From NCBI GenBank assembly GCA_012036375.1, contig JAAUOI010000032.1, positions 1 through 15,565 on the forward strand: 15,565 nt of DNA, in the 5' to 3' direction. The notes under the pieces were generated by a model, which was not told the DNA's origin, did not search any database, and worked only from the letters and a program-made list of their open reading frames with translations. The stretch is from Allobrachymonas sp. GTDB taxonomy: Bacteria > Pseudomonadota > Gammaproteobacteria > Burkholderiales > Burkholderiaceae_C. Of the stretch, positions 1 to 11,448 are shown one piece after another; position 1 is the first letter of the stretch; each line of letters starts with the position of its first letter. A program made the translations under genes and the position numbers.

Positions 1-576
1 CTTGCAAAGCTGCGTGGCTCCTTCAAGCTCCAGTTCACCAAAAGGCGCATCAGTCTTGCTGTTAATCACTTGCAGCACGCCATGCAAATGCTCGCCGTCC
101 AAAATAGGCATCACCAGCATTTGCTTGGTGCGATAGCCTGAGCGTTGATCCACTTGCTTGAGAAACGCCAGTGACGGATGAATGCGCTTCAAAGCCTCGT
201 CGTCATACACATCGGCAATGTTCACGGGCTCTTTGGACATCGCCACATAGCCTGCAATGCTTTGCACGCCAATGGGTAGCTTCAAATCTTTGGCCACATT
301 CAGGCCGGTTTTGATTTTGGAGATGATGGAGGTGCCGTCCTCGCTGGCCGCATAAAGCGTCAAGCGATCTGCATTGAGCAAGCGGCAAATATCATCGCTG
401 GCCTCCAGCATGAGCTGGTCAATGTTTTCAGTCTCATGAATACGGGTGGTGACTTTTTGCAGCTGCCGATAAAACAAGACCTCAAAGGTCATGCCGCGCT
501 TTTCAGCAGGCAGCATTTGCGAATCAAAAAAGGCTTTTTCCGCAGCAGTAGGAGCGGGTTTAAGGACGGCATTCAT
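1..576 (-). CDS. GAF-domain protein, N-terminal part (runs off the window)
   Basis: The minus strand is open from an ATG at 576-574 to the window edge, giving the first 192 residues of a longer protein. Residues 1-35 are a short lead-in. About 50-192 read as a GAF sensory domain, with the stretches SIAGYVA (106-112), NIADVYDDE (119-127), SGYRTKQML (146-154) and GVLQVIN (166-172). The ATG overlaps the stop of the upstream phosphodiesterase as ATGA, so translation is probably coupled. Some GAF domains bind cyclic nucleotides, which would fit the cyclase and phosphodiesterase next door, but the known cAMP-GAF signature (NKFDE) is not clearly complete: there is an N-S-K and an F179 followed by E183. 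From memory, Burkholderiales have GspE/PulE-type ATPases with this kind of N-terminal GAF domain. The part that would prove it lies outside the window, so that identity is inference. Confidence 0.8.
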   Translation of the reverse strand, partial: MNAVLKPAPTAAEKAFFDSQMLPAEKRGMTFEVLFYRQLQKVTTRIHETENIDQLMLEASDDICRLLNADRLTLYAASEDGTSIISKIKTGLNVAKDLKLPIGVQSIAGYVAMSKEPVNIADVYDDEALKRIHPSLAFLKQVDQRSGYRTKQMLVMPILDGEHLHGVLQVINSKTDAPFGELELEGATQLCK

Positions 577-1364
577 ACGGAAAGCTCCTGACCGGCGCGA
601 AGCCAGCGGATATCGTGCGTCACGTTCGGGCCAAACGGCTGGGTTTGATCAAAGCGCTGGATTTCCTCCATGATCTGCTCCGTCTCAGCGGGCTTGGTGT
701 GGGTGATGTAGATTGGAAAGTGTTTGGTTTTGTCAATCTGGTCGAGCTCCTCGGCCAAGACATTGGGTGACAGATGCAAGCTCAAATGCGCCAACTGCTT
801 TTCACGGTTAGAAAACGCCGTCTCAATCACGAGCATGGCCACATTCATTTGATTGATGCGCTTCCAAAAAGCCGGGTTGCGCTCGGTATCGCCGGAGAAC
901 ACCCAGCAGCCTGCACCGGCCGTGATCGCATAACCCACAGCGGGCACTGTGTGAACCGCAGGCAAGGCTTCGACCATTTTGTTGGCAATTTTTAGGCGTG
1001 CGCCGCTTTGCAAAGGATGAAAGCTCAGGAAGGGGTTTGCTGCGCTGGGAATTTGCGTGAAATCAGGCCAAATATGGTTGTTGAAAATATACTGCTTGAG
1101 GGCTGCAATCGTCTCGGGCAGCGCATGCACCCGTAACGCCTGTTTGCGCATGGAGGCTACGGAGTCGATCATCAAAGGCAGGTTGGCAATATGATCCAAA
1201 TGCGAATGGGTGATCAGCACATCGTTGATGGCGGCCATCTCGCTGAGTGTCAAATCACCCACGCCTGTGCCCGCATCAACCAATAGATCGTCATCCACCA
1301 AAAACGATGTCGTTCGGCAGTCTTTGGCAATGGCACCTGAGCATCCCAAAACCCTGATTTTCAT
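573..1364 (-). CDS. MBL-fold hydrolase, probable class II 3',5'-cyclic nucleotide phosphodiesterase
   Basis: This 263-residue protein has the metallo-beta-lactamase fold. VDAGTG lies at 29-34, the metal-binding THSHLDH at 52-58, a further His in VHTVPAVGY (H138) and the metal-bridging Asp in FSGDTE (D159). Later His residues occur in LSLHLSP and YITHTKP near the C terminus. The HxHLDH motif followed by hydrophobic residues and IDS resembles the class II cyclic nucleotide phosphodiesterase signature (yeast PDE1, Vibrio CpdP type), but a small residue expected there is Asn. The expected reaction is hydrolysis of cAMP to AMP in the cytoplasm. The gene directly follows an adenylate cyclase (14 nt gap, GGGAG about 9 nt before the ATG) and overlaps the next gene by four bases. 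An RNase Z-like or other MBL role is possible, but the neighbouring cyclase favours cAMP turnover. Confidence 0.75.
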   Translation of the reverse strand: MKIRVLGCSGAIAKDCRTTSFLVDDDLLVDAGTGVGDLTLSEMAAINDVLITHSHLDHIANLPLMIDSVASMRKQALRVHALPETIAALKQYIFNNHIWPDFTQIPSAANPFLSFHPLQSGARLKIANKMVEALPAVHTVPAVGYAITAGAGCWVFSGDTERNPAFWKRINQMNVAMLVIETAFSNREKQLAHLSLHLSPNVLAEELDQIDKTKHFPIYITHTKPAETEQIMEEIQRFDQTQPFGPNVTHDIRWLRAGQELSV

Positions 1365-1378
1365 GAGGCGTGGCTCCC

Positions 1379-3649
1379 TTATTTCGTCTCAAAATTGGTT
1401 GCGCCATCCCATGAAGGATCAAATGGCAACAACCGCATAGAGGCTACACGCTCTGAGTACAGTTGGTAAAGGTATTTTTTGGCAGATTTGCCCGCCTTGG
1501 TTGAAATCGTGCGCTCCAAGTTGAGCATGTGCAAATCACATTGATCCCAATCCTGAGCACGATACGACTTGAGGAACATGGCCCACAGTTTGAGTTCATC
1601 GGCCTGCTCTTTTGGCAAACGATCTAGGGGCGCGAGTGGCCAGAAAATGGCCACGGCTTGATCTTTGCCTTTGACGCGCACTTTATCCAACTCTTGCCAA
1701 GCGATATCAGAGGCCAACTTTTTGGTGGATTCGGCCACCACAATATCCACGCCGTAGGTTTTGGACAAACCCTCCAAGCGCGAGCCGAGGTTCACCGAGT
1801 CGCCAATCACGGTATAACTCTTGCGAATAGAGGAACCCATGTCACCCACGCACATCATGCCGGTATTCAGGCCAATGCCCACGCCTATTTCTGGCAAACC
1901 TTTGCTGCGATGCTCCTCATTGATTTTGCGCACCTCACCTGCCATTTCCATCGCCGTCTTCACGGACAGCGCGGCGTGATCAGGAGAGTCCACAGGCGCA
2001 CCCCAAAAGGCCATCACGCAATCGCCCATGTATTTGTCAATCGTGCCTCTGTTGTTGCGGATCACATTCGTTAAGCGGCTGAACACATCATTAAGTAAGC
2101 CCTGAAGCTGCGTTGGCTCCATCGTCTCGCTCATCTTGGTAAAGCCGCGCATATCGCAAAACATCACGGTGAGCTCTTTGCTGGTGGCCTTCATGTTGTA
2201 GCTGTCAGGGTCTTTGACCATTTCGTCGACCAGCTCGGGCGGCACATAAGTGCCAAACAAATTCGCAATTTGACGCTTGGATTTGCTCTCCACAAAATAG
2301 CCATAGCTCATGTTCAGCGCAAAGGCCGTGAGCGCCATGACCAAAGCGGTTGCCAAGGGCAAGACCAAGCCCCCACCGAGATACAACCAAAAATTCAAAC
2401 CCACCAAACTTGCAATCACCGCCACACTCAGCGCCACAGCTTTTGGAGCGCTTAACAGCGGCAATGCAAACGCCAAGATCAAACCAGCAACAATCAACAG
2501 CAACACTTCATAGCCAAGTGCGTAATCGGGTTTGACGTAAATTCGGCCATCCAAAAGGCCAGAAATCACATTGGCATGCACCTCGACACCAGGATAGGTT
2601 TCGCCTACAGGAGTCACGCGCAGATCAAGCAAGCCCGGCGCAGTAGTACCCAGCAACACAATCTTTCCGCTCAACACACCGGGTGCAACTTTCTTAGCCA
2701 ACACATCGGCAGCTGAAATGTATTTGAACGAACCGCCAGCCACATTGCCCGGCCCGCGAAATGGCACCAGAGCAGCGACGCGATCATCCACAGGAATTGC
2801 CAAGGATTTGTCGCCCTGCTTGAGCAAAATACTCTCTAGACCTTGGTAGCTGCGCGAGAGGAAACGCTCTTTCGGAAAGCCTGGCTCAATCGTAGGCAAA
2901 CCCGTGAGCACCCGAAAAACGGCCAAAGACAGAGATTCATAGTACTGCCCTTTGTATTCGGCCACCAAGGGGATGGAGCGCACCACGCCATCGGTATCGG
3001 TAATTGAGTTGAAAAAGCCGCCCATGGGTGCAGCTTTGGCCAAGGGCGGGATGTTGGCACCATATCCGCTCCAAGTGGTGAACTTAATGTGTCGGCCTTG
3101 CAATGCTGATTTTTGCATCACAGCGGGAGGCAACTCACCGCTGGTGCGGCCATCGCGATCACTGGTCATGTAGTAACCGAGCACCACAGGGCGCTTCTCC
3201 AAGGATTTGGCGAACAAACTGTCGTAATCCAAACCCGCCTCCATTTGACCAAGGCGTTCAGCAAAGCCCGCTTGGTCCTTCATTTCGTTGGCGGCCAATT
3301 GGCGCAAGCGCTTCAGACCCGAGCTGTCATCGGCCTCTGCAAACAACACGTCAAAGCCGAGAATCGCGATCTTTTGCTGGTCAAAGAGCTCGTTGACCAA
3401 ATCGGCCATTTTGTTGCGTCCCCACGGCCACCGCCCCACTTCTGCCAAGCTTTTTTCATCAATGTCGATGATGACGACGCGATCATCCATGGTTTTGGGC
3501 ATGGTGGCGCGCAGGCGGGTGTCGTAGATGATGTCATCGAGGCGCTGGAGCACGCCAATCGGAAGAATATTGGCGGTATGCAGCAGCGCCAAAACCAAGG
3601 GAATTAGCGTGACCGCAATTCGCGGCCAATGTTTGAGCAACTTCTCCAT
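1379..3649 (-). CDS. CHASE2-domain class III adenylate cyclase
   Basis: Taken from the ATG at 3649 this is 756 residues. It has one N-terminal membrane segment (about 10-30), an extracytoplasmic CHASE2 sensor domain (about 31-375, with the marker GRWPWGR near 72-78), three more membrane segments (about 380-450) and a cytoplasmic class III cyclase domain (about 490-680). Catalytic residues are all visible: metal-binding D499 (FCDMRGF) and D543 (YMGDCVMAFWG), purine-reading K539 and T613 (SYTVIGD), and transition-state N620 and R624 (NLGSR). Lys plus Thr is the adenylate cyclase class IIIb pattern, so the product should be cAMP. An in-frame TTG at 3685 would add 12 residues. Neither start has a strong Shine-Dalgarno sequence, and I prefer the ATG because the first membrane segment follows directly. 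The gene lies between an FHA protein and a probable cAMP phosphodiesterase. Confidence 0.93.
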   Translation of the reverse strand: MEKLLKHWPRIAVTLIPLVLALLHTANILPIGVLQRLDDIIYDTRLRATMPKTMDDRVVIIDIDEKSLAEVGRWPWGRNKMADLVNELFDQQKIAILGFDVLFAEADDSSGLKRLRQLAANEMKDQAGFAERLGQMEAGLDYDSLFAKSLEKRPVVLGYYMTSDRDGRTSGELPPAVMQKSALQGRHIKFTTWSGYGANIPPLAKAAPMGGFFNSITDTDGVVRSIPLVAEYKGQYYESLSLAVFRVLTGLPTIEPGFPKERFLSRSYQGLESILLKQGDKSLAIPVDDRVAALVPFRGPGNVAGGSFKYISAADVLAKKVAPGVLSGKIVLLGTTAPGLLDLRVTPVGETYPGVEVHANVISGLLDGRIYVKPDYALGYEVLLLIVAGLILAFALPLLSAPKAVALSVAVIASLVGLNFWLYLGGGLVLPLATALVMALTAFALNMSYGYFVESKSKRQIANLFGTYVPPELVDEMVKDPDSYNMKATSKELTVMFCDMRGFTKMSETMEPTQLQGLLNDVFSRLTNVIRNNRGTIDKYMGDCVMAFWGAPVDSPDHAALSVKTAMEMAGEVRKINEEHRSKGLPEIGVGIGLNTGMMCVGDMGSSIRKSYTVIGDSVNLGSRLEGLSKTYGVDIVVAESTKKLASDIAWQELDKVRVKGKDQAVAIFWPLAPLDRLPKEQADELKLWAMFLKSYRAQDWDQCDLHMLNLERTISTKAGKSAKKYLYQLYSERVASMRLLPFDPSWDGATNFETK

Positions 3650-3743
3650 GCCGCTGGTGACTTTGTGTGAAGTTGGCTCAGGCAAGTGCTTTCGAGCTAT
3701 GGATGCCGGCTAGAAAAACAAAAAGTTGCCCGTGCGCAGTGGC

Positions 3744-4400
3744 TTAACCGTTGGCAAACTGCATTTGCGTGCCAGCCAATTCGAGCACATCACCGTCTTT
3801 GAGCGTCACGGGCTCCGCGCCAATTGGCGAGCCGTTGAGCGTGGGCTTGTTTGAGCCCTCGACATGCGCGACGACGAAACCATGCGGGCGCTTGGTGATT
3901 GCGGCAACGGCAACACCGGGTTTACCAATCGTCGTCACGACCTTGACCAAAGGCACTTCACGCCCAGCCGCTGCACCAGACAAAACTTTAATAGCCGCAT
4001 TGGCTGCGGGCGCCGTGCTCACAGCAGGCGCGGCAGAAGCGGCAGGCGCTGGTGCCGACAACCCGGCGGCACCGGCTTTGATCACCATGGTGCGCTCAAA
4101 TCCTTCGGATTGCTGCTCGTTGACATATTTGATTTTGTACTTGCCAATTTCAATCGTGTCGTTATTGGCCAATTGCTGCTTTTTCACAGCCTTGCCGTTG
4201 ATATAGGTGCCATTGGTGCTGTTCAAATCTTCCAAGCTGACATCGTTGCCAGCCAGTTGAATCACTGCATGCTCACCGCTGACAGCGAGGTTATCGATCA
4301 CGATGTCGTTGTAGGGTCGGCGGCCTAAGGTCGTGCGATCCTTCGTGAGTTGAACTTCTTTGATGACGACACCGTCGATCGACACGATCATTTTCGGCAT
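3744..4400 (-). CDS. FHA-domain protein with one canonical and one degenerate FHA domain
   Basis: This 218-residue soluble protein reads phosphothreonine. The first FHA domain (about 1-93) has every phosphothreonine-binding mark: LGRRPYND (R27), SGEH (S41, H44) and NSTNGTYING (N63). A second FHA-like domain follows (about 137-218), but its key Arg is Lys (TTIGKPG, K160), the S-x-x-H part reads ITKRPH, and the STNGT turn is reduced to LNG. It is therefore probably structural. The domains are joined by an Ala/Pro-rich linker preceded by FERTMVIKAG, whose T104 resembles the T-x-V sites in the neighbouring kinase tail. The ATG has a good GGAG six bases upstream and lies 36 nt after the phosphatase stop. 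It is the likely adaptor of the kinase-phosphatase pair. The partner is not shown by sequence. Confidence 0.92.
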   Translation of the reverse strand: MPKMIVSIDGVVIKEVQLTKDRTTLGRRPYNDIVIDNLAVSGEHAVIQLAGNDVSLEDLNSTNGTYINGKAVKKQQLANNDTIEIGKYKIKYVNEQQSEGFERTMVIKAGAAGLSAPAPAASAAPAVSTAPAANAAIKVLSGAAAGREVPLVKVVTTIGKPGVAVAAITKRPHGFVVAHVEGSNKPTLNGSPIGAEPVTLKDGDVLELAGTQMQFANG

Positions 4401-4436
4401 GGTCGGCTCCTGTTGTTGATTAAGTTGACTGAATGA

Positions 4437-5221
4437 TTATTTGCCCAACAACCGCGACATAAAGCCACGCTTGTTGTGCCCTTCCTTGGCCTGCGTGAGA
4501 ACCACAGAGATATTGTCTCTGCCTCCTCCTGCATTAGCCGCTTCCACCAAGGCTTTGGCCATGGCATCTAAATCCGAGTTTTCTCGCATGATAGCAGCGA
4601 TGCCTTCATCTGACACCATATCCGACAGACCATCGGAGCACATGAGGTAAATATCGCCCACTTCGGTGCGGTGCTCGTTGGTTTCTAGCAGCACAGCATC
4701 TTCCACGCCCAACGCACGCGTCACAAGGTTTTATTCAGCGAAGTGGCTGCTTGTTCGGGTGTGATCAAGCCCGCGTCGATTTGTTCTTGCAGTAAAGAAT
4801 GGTCTTTGGTGATCTGCGAAAACTCCTCTGCGCGCAGGCGGTAGCAGCGCGAATCACCAATATGGCCGAGCATCAGGCGGCCTTCATGGAACACGCCCAC
4901 AACGAGTGTAGTACCCATGCCGGTGTATTGCGGATTAGAGGCGGCCGCATTAAAAATTGATCGATTGGCGTTATCGACGCAAATTTCCAGTGCACGACGC
5001 ACTTCACGGGCATTGGCGTTTTTTCCCGCTTGCACCAGCCAACGGCTCATTTCGGACTTGATAAATGCGGTGGCCATGCCGCTGGCGACTTCGCCTGCGT
5101 TGTAGCCGCCCATGCCATCAGCCAACACCGCCAATTGTGTGGGCATGTCGATAGCGAGCGAGTCCTCGTTGTTATCACGGGCCAAGCCGGGATCGGTGCT
5201 GTGTGCGAACTGGTAAATCAT
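4437..5221 (-). CDS. PP2C-family Ser/Thr phosphatase, reading frame broken by one missing base
   Basis: All PP2C motifs are present but in two frames. The first part (5221-4721) has RDNNED (15-20), LADGMGGYNAGEVA (D35), the GMGTTLVVG strand, HIGDSRCYRL and TKDHSLLQEQID, then ends at a TGA right after SLNKTL. The second (4724-4437) continues with VTRALGVE, GDIYLMCSDGLSDM and the last metal ligand in GGGRDN. One extra A in the run read as TTTT on the plus strand at 4729-4732 would restore SLNKNLVTRALGVE and give about 261 residues, a normal length for this family. The protein should remove phosphate from Ser/Thr targets of the kinase encoded upstream. Neither half alone holds all metal ligands, so as written the gene would be inactive. 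A sequencing error or a real deletion are both possible. No Shine-Dalgarno sequence is evident before the ATG. Confidence 0.88.
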
Positions 5222-5290
5222 GAGAATAACAACGAACTATAGCGGCATTCAGAGGCGTTTTAGGGGTGGTGAGATGACGGCGCTTGGGTT

Positions 5291-8134
<2,844 letters not shown>

Positions 8135-8213
8135 CTGCGCCCCTCAATCTCGATGCTCTGTTGTTTAAACCGAAGGCATTTTCCTAAAAAAATGCGCTAA
8201 GTTGTTGTCGTCA

Positions 8214-8227
8214 GTGCAAATTTGCAC
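8214..8227. promoter_or_regulatory. Perfect 14-bp palindrome upstream of the kinase operon
   Basis: GTGCAAATTTGCAC is a perfect palindrome 80 bp upstream of the kinase GTG, in the gap between that gene and the terC-family stop. Its flanks GTTGT (8201-8205) and ACAAC (8226-8230) also mirror each other. The core TGCAAATTT is repeated at 8302-8310. Size and place fit an operator for a dimeric regulator, but the regulator is unknown and no clear -35/-10 pair could be fixed beside it. Confidence 0.45.
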
Positions 8228-8254
8228 AACGAAGGGTTCTTACCTTAACAGACA

Positions 8255-8288
8255 GCAGCGTGACAATCAAGGCAATTTGTCACGCTGC
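8255..8288. repeat. 12-bp inverted repeat with 10-nt loop between the terC-family gene and the kinase operon
   Basis: GCAGCGTGACAA (8255-8266) and TTGTCACGCTGC (8277-8288) pair perfectly around a 10-base loop. It lies 87 bp past the stop of the upstream minus-strand gene and about 120 bp before the kinase start. In the minus direction it is not followed by a clear run of T (TGTCTGTT), so it is a poor textbook intrinsic terminator. It may be a terminator helped by other factors, or an operator. Confidence 0.6.
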
Positions 8289-8374
8289 GTAAGCTCTCTG
8301 TTGCAAATTTACGCCATTTGTTCGACACCTGCCCGGGCGTGGTGCGAGCTTGGGCAAGGGCGCGATGCCATTCG

Positions 8375-9076
8375 CTACTCTGGTTTGCGGGAGGCGGCGC
8401 GCTTTTGCAGCCACATGCCAATGCTCCAAACGATCAGCGCACCAGTGGCTGCAAAGCTGTATTCCCAAACTTTGCCTTCTGGGCGAATGCCAGCCAATGC
8501 CACATCAGTATAAAACATCTGCCCGGCAATCCAGCCCAGAAGCATCGCGCCCAAGGTGATGATGAAGGGGAAACGCTCCATCAGTTTGAGCACGATTTGG
8601 CTGCCCCACACGATGATGGGAATGCTGACCAAGAGGCCGAAAATCACCAGTGGCAACCGATGCGCCTGACCTGCGCCTTGCGCTGCGCCGGCAATGGCGA
8701 TCACGTTGTCCACGCTCATCACCAAATCGGCCACGATCACGGTTTTCACAGCGCCCCAGAGCTTGTCGCTGGGGTTGATGTTGTGCGCTTCTTCGCTTTC
8801 GGGCAGCAGCAGTTGCACGCCGATCCACAGCAGTAGCGCGGCACCGACGATTTTGAGATAAGGAACGGCAAGCAATGCGAGAGCAAAAGCAATCAAGATC
8901 ACGCGCAGCACAATCGCGCCGATCGTGCCATAAATGATGCCTTGTTTGCGCTGTTTTTCAGGCAAGTTGCGGCAAGCCAGCGCGATCACCACAGCGTTGT
9001 CGCCGCCGAGCAAAATGTCGATCATGATGATTTGGCCAACAGCCAGCCAAAATGCACCTGTCATGAATTCTTCCAT
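8375..9076 (-). CDS. TerC-family integral membrane protein
   Basis: The protein has 233 residues and is almost entirely membrane-embedded, with about seven hydrophobic segments. The TerC family marks are the paired acidic motifs DILLGGDNAVVIAL (D20, D26) in the first helix and VADLVMSVDNVIAIAG in a middle helix, related by the family's internal repeat. Members related to Bacillus YkoY/YceF and E. coli Alx export manganese or act in metal loading of exported proteins. Which metal this one handles cannot be read from sequence. The ATG is preceded by TAGGAGA with about six bases spacing. The upstream leader contains a copy of the interspersed repeat (9108-9173), and I did not find the manganese-sensing yybP-ykoY riboswitch pattern in it. 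Tellurite resistance, the historic name, is not implied. Confidence 0.9.
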   Translation of the reverse strand: MEEFMTGAFWLAVGQIIMIDILLGGDNAVVIALACRNLPEKQRKQGIIYGTIGAIVLRVILIAFALALLAVPYLKIVGAALLLWIGVQLLLPESEEAHNINPSDKLWGAVKTVIVADLVMSVDNVIAIAGAAQGAGQAHRLPLVIFGLLVSIPIIVWGSQIVLKLMERFPFIITLGAMLLGWIAGQMFYTDVALAGIRPEGKVWEYSFAATGALIVWSIGMWLQKRAASRKPE

Positions 9077-9107
9077 GCTGCTCTCCTACTGTTCAATGAA
9101 TGTCAAC

Positions 9108-9173
9108 TGCTATATATTTAGTAGCACTCTGCGCACATTCTATGCCGGCCAAGTGCTCAAAAGGCTTAAAAAA
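9108..9173 (+). repeat. Interspersed ~66-bp repeat, copy 1 (upstream of the terC-family gene)
   Basis: The element starts with a small stem TGCTA...TAGCA (9108-9112 with 9122-9126), then CTCTGCGCACATT, TATGCCGGCCA and GCTCAAAAGGCTTAAA. The same ordered blocks recur at 11759-11823 on the plus strand and 12512-12576 on the minus strand. It lies in the leader or promoter region of the terC-family gene, and its AT-rich loop could contribute a -10-like sequence on the minus strand. Confidence 0.75.
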
Positions 9174-9250
9174 CTACCCTAAAAGAGTTTAACTGGCGTT
9201 GGTCGCCTGTTTTTGCGTATTTATGCGTACAAATGTGCTCACCTTGGCGT

Positions 9251-9287
9251 AAAAAAAGCGGCTGTATCCACACAGGAGACAGCCGCT
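9251..9287 (-). terminator. Intrinsic terminator of sucCD
   Basis: On the minus strand AGCGGCTGT pairs perfectly with ACAGCCGCT (9287-9279 with 9265-9257) around a 13-base loop, in which TCC/GGA can also pair. It is followed at once by a run of seven T (9257-9251). The hairpin starts 24 bp after the sucD stop and separates sucCD from the terC-family gene. Confidence 0.93.
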
Positions 9288-9310
9288 CTTGATACACGAC
9301 AAGGCAGAGA

Positions 9311-10204
9311 TTACAGCATTGCCTTGAGCAATTTCGCCATTTCAGACGGATTGCGCGTCACTTTGAAGCCGCACTCTTCCATGACGGAGAGCTTGGCATC
9401 GGCCGTATCTGCGCCACCAGAAATCAGTGCGCCCGCATGCCCCATGCGCTTGCCGGGAGGGGCGGTCACGCCTGCGATGAAGCCAACGATCGGCTTTTTC
9501 ATGTTGGCTTTGCACCAGCGGGCGGCTTCGGCTTCATCGGGGCCGCCGATTTCGCCAATCATGATGACGGCGTCCGTCTCTGGATCGTCGTTAAACGCCT
9601 TCATCACGTCGATGTGCTTGAGGCCATTGATCGGGTCGCCACCGATACCAACCGCGCTGGATTGGCCGAGGCCGATTTCCGTGAGCTGCGCCACGGCTTC
9701 ATAAGTCAACGTGCCGGAGCGCGACACCACACCGATGCGACCCTTGCGGTGAATATGACCGGGCATGATGCCGATTTTGATTTCTTCGGGCGTGATCAAC
9801 CGGGGCAGTTGGGGCCGAGCAGCAAAGTGCGCTTGCCGCCAGCGGCTTCTTTGGCCTTCATGCGGTTGCGCACTTCGAGCATGTCGCGCACGGGGATGCC
9901 TTCGGTGATGCAGATCGCCAAATCGAGATCAGCTTCCACGGCTTCCCAGATCGCAGCGGCTGCGCCAGCGGGCGGCACGTAGATCACGGAAACGGTTGCG
10001 CCAGTTTGACCCGCCGCCTCTTTCACGCTTGCGTAAATAGGAATATTGAAAATGCTCTCGCCCGCTTTTTTCGGGTTCACGCCGGCGACGAAACAGTTTT
10101 TACCGTTGGCGTATTCCTGGCATTTTTCCGTGTGGAACTGGCCGGTTTTACCGGTGATGCCTTGGGTGATGACTTTGGTGTTTTTGTTGATGAAGATCGA
10201 ACAT
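9311..10204 (-). CDS. sucD: Succinyl-CoA synthetase (ADP-forming) alpha subunit, with two single-base frame breaks
   Basis: SucD carries the phosphohistidine and CoA-binding part of succinyl-CoA synthetase, which converts succinyl-CoA to succinate with ATP formation in the TCA cycle. Reading past two indels gives 297 residues, the normal length: TGKTGQFHTEK, GVNPKKAG, GPNCPG, then LITPEEIKIGIMPG, SRSGTLTYEA, GGDP and the active-site loop GHAGALISGG. The start is an ATG at 10204 with AGGA six bases before it, 9 nt after the sucC stop. Directly after it, ATG-TTCG has one T too many compared with the expected ATG-TCG-ATC-TTC (10200-10201). Near 9798-9799 one T is missing, so GGTTGA reads as a stop instead of GGT-TTG-ATC. 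The two errors cancel in length. Because the enzyme is central and motifs are perfect, sequencing errors are the simpler reading. The alternative is a damaged gene. Confidence 0.93.
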
Positions 10205-10213
10205 GATGATTCC

Positions 10214-11372
<1,159 letters not shown>

Positions 11373-11386
<14 letters not shown>

Positions 11387-11438
11387 GGGAGGAGTCCAGC
11401 TGTTGTGGGGAGTTGATGACGATTGAGACTGGTTTCAT
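11373..11438 (-). CDS. Candidate leader peptide (21 aa) overlapping the sucC start
   Basis: An ATG at 11438-11436 has AGAGGA upstream with about six bases spacing, a far better ribosome site than that of sucC. The frame starts MKPVSIVINS and ends SSHENP with a TGA at 11375-11373, inside sucC's fifth codon. It overlaps the sucC start by 14 bases in another frame. It is too short to judge by coding statistics. Its place suggests translational coupling or leader control of sucCD, and the amino acids show no obvious attenuation run. Confidence 0.5.
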
Positions 11439-11448
11439 GCAAAATCCT

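Noticed and set aside
3703..3714. Fourth copy of the interspersed repeat between the FHA and cyclase genes
   Set aside because: Only ATGCCGGCTAGA is shared with copy 3 (minus-strand reading); the end stem and other blocks are missing, so it is at most a remnant and could be chance.
4437..4724. A separate small gene with GTG start downstream of the phosphatase
   Set aside because: It holds the missing C-terminal PP2C motifs in exact continuation; a single base joins it to the upstream frame, so it is the second half of one gene.
4721..4740. Programmed -1 frameshift in the phosphatase
   Set aside because: The site reads AAT-AAA-ACC, which is not a canonical slippery heptamer, and re-pairing after a slip would be poor. 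A missing base explains it better.
8214..8227. CRP/cAMP-receptor site upstream of the kinase, which would close a feedback loop
   Set aside because: The palindrome lacks the TGTGA-N6-TCACA pattern; its halves are GTGCAAA and TTTGCAC without a spacer.
8202..8836. Plus-strand open frames over the gap and the terC-family gene
   Set aside because: They are antisense to a clear membrane protein, lack ribosome sites and have low-complexity, His/Gln/Arg-rich shadow composition.
9077..9250. Manganese (yybP-ykoY) riboswitch in the leader of the terC-family gene
   Set aside because: I could not find its conserved loops. The leader is partly taken up by repeat copy 1.
9796..10080. A short independent CoA-binding protein upstream of a truncated SucD
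   Set aside because: Both pieces align end to end as one normal SucD; the breaks are single-base indels.
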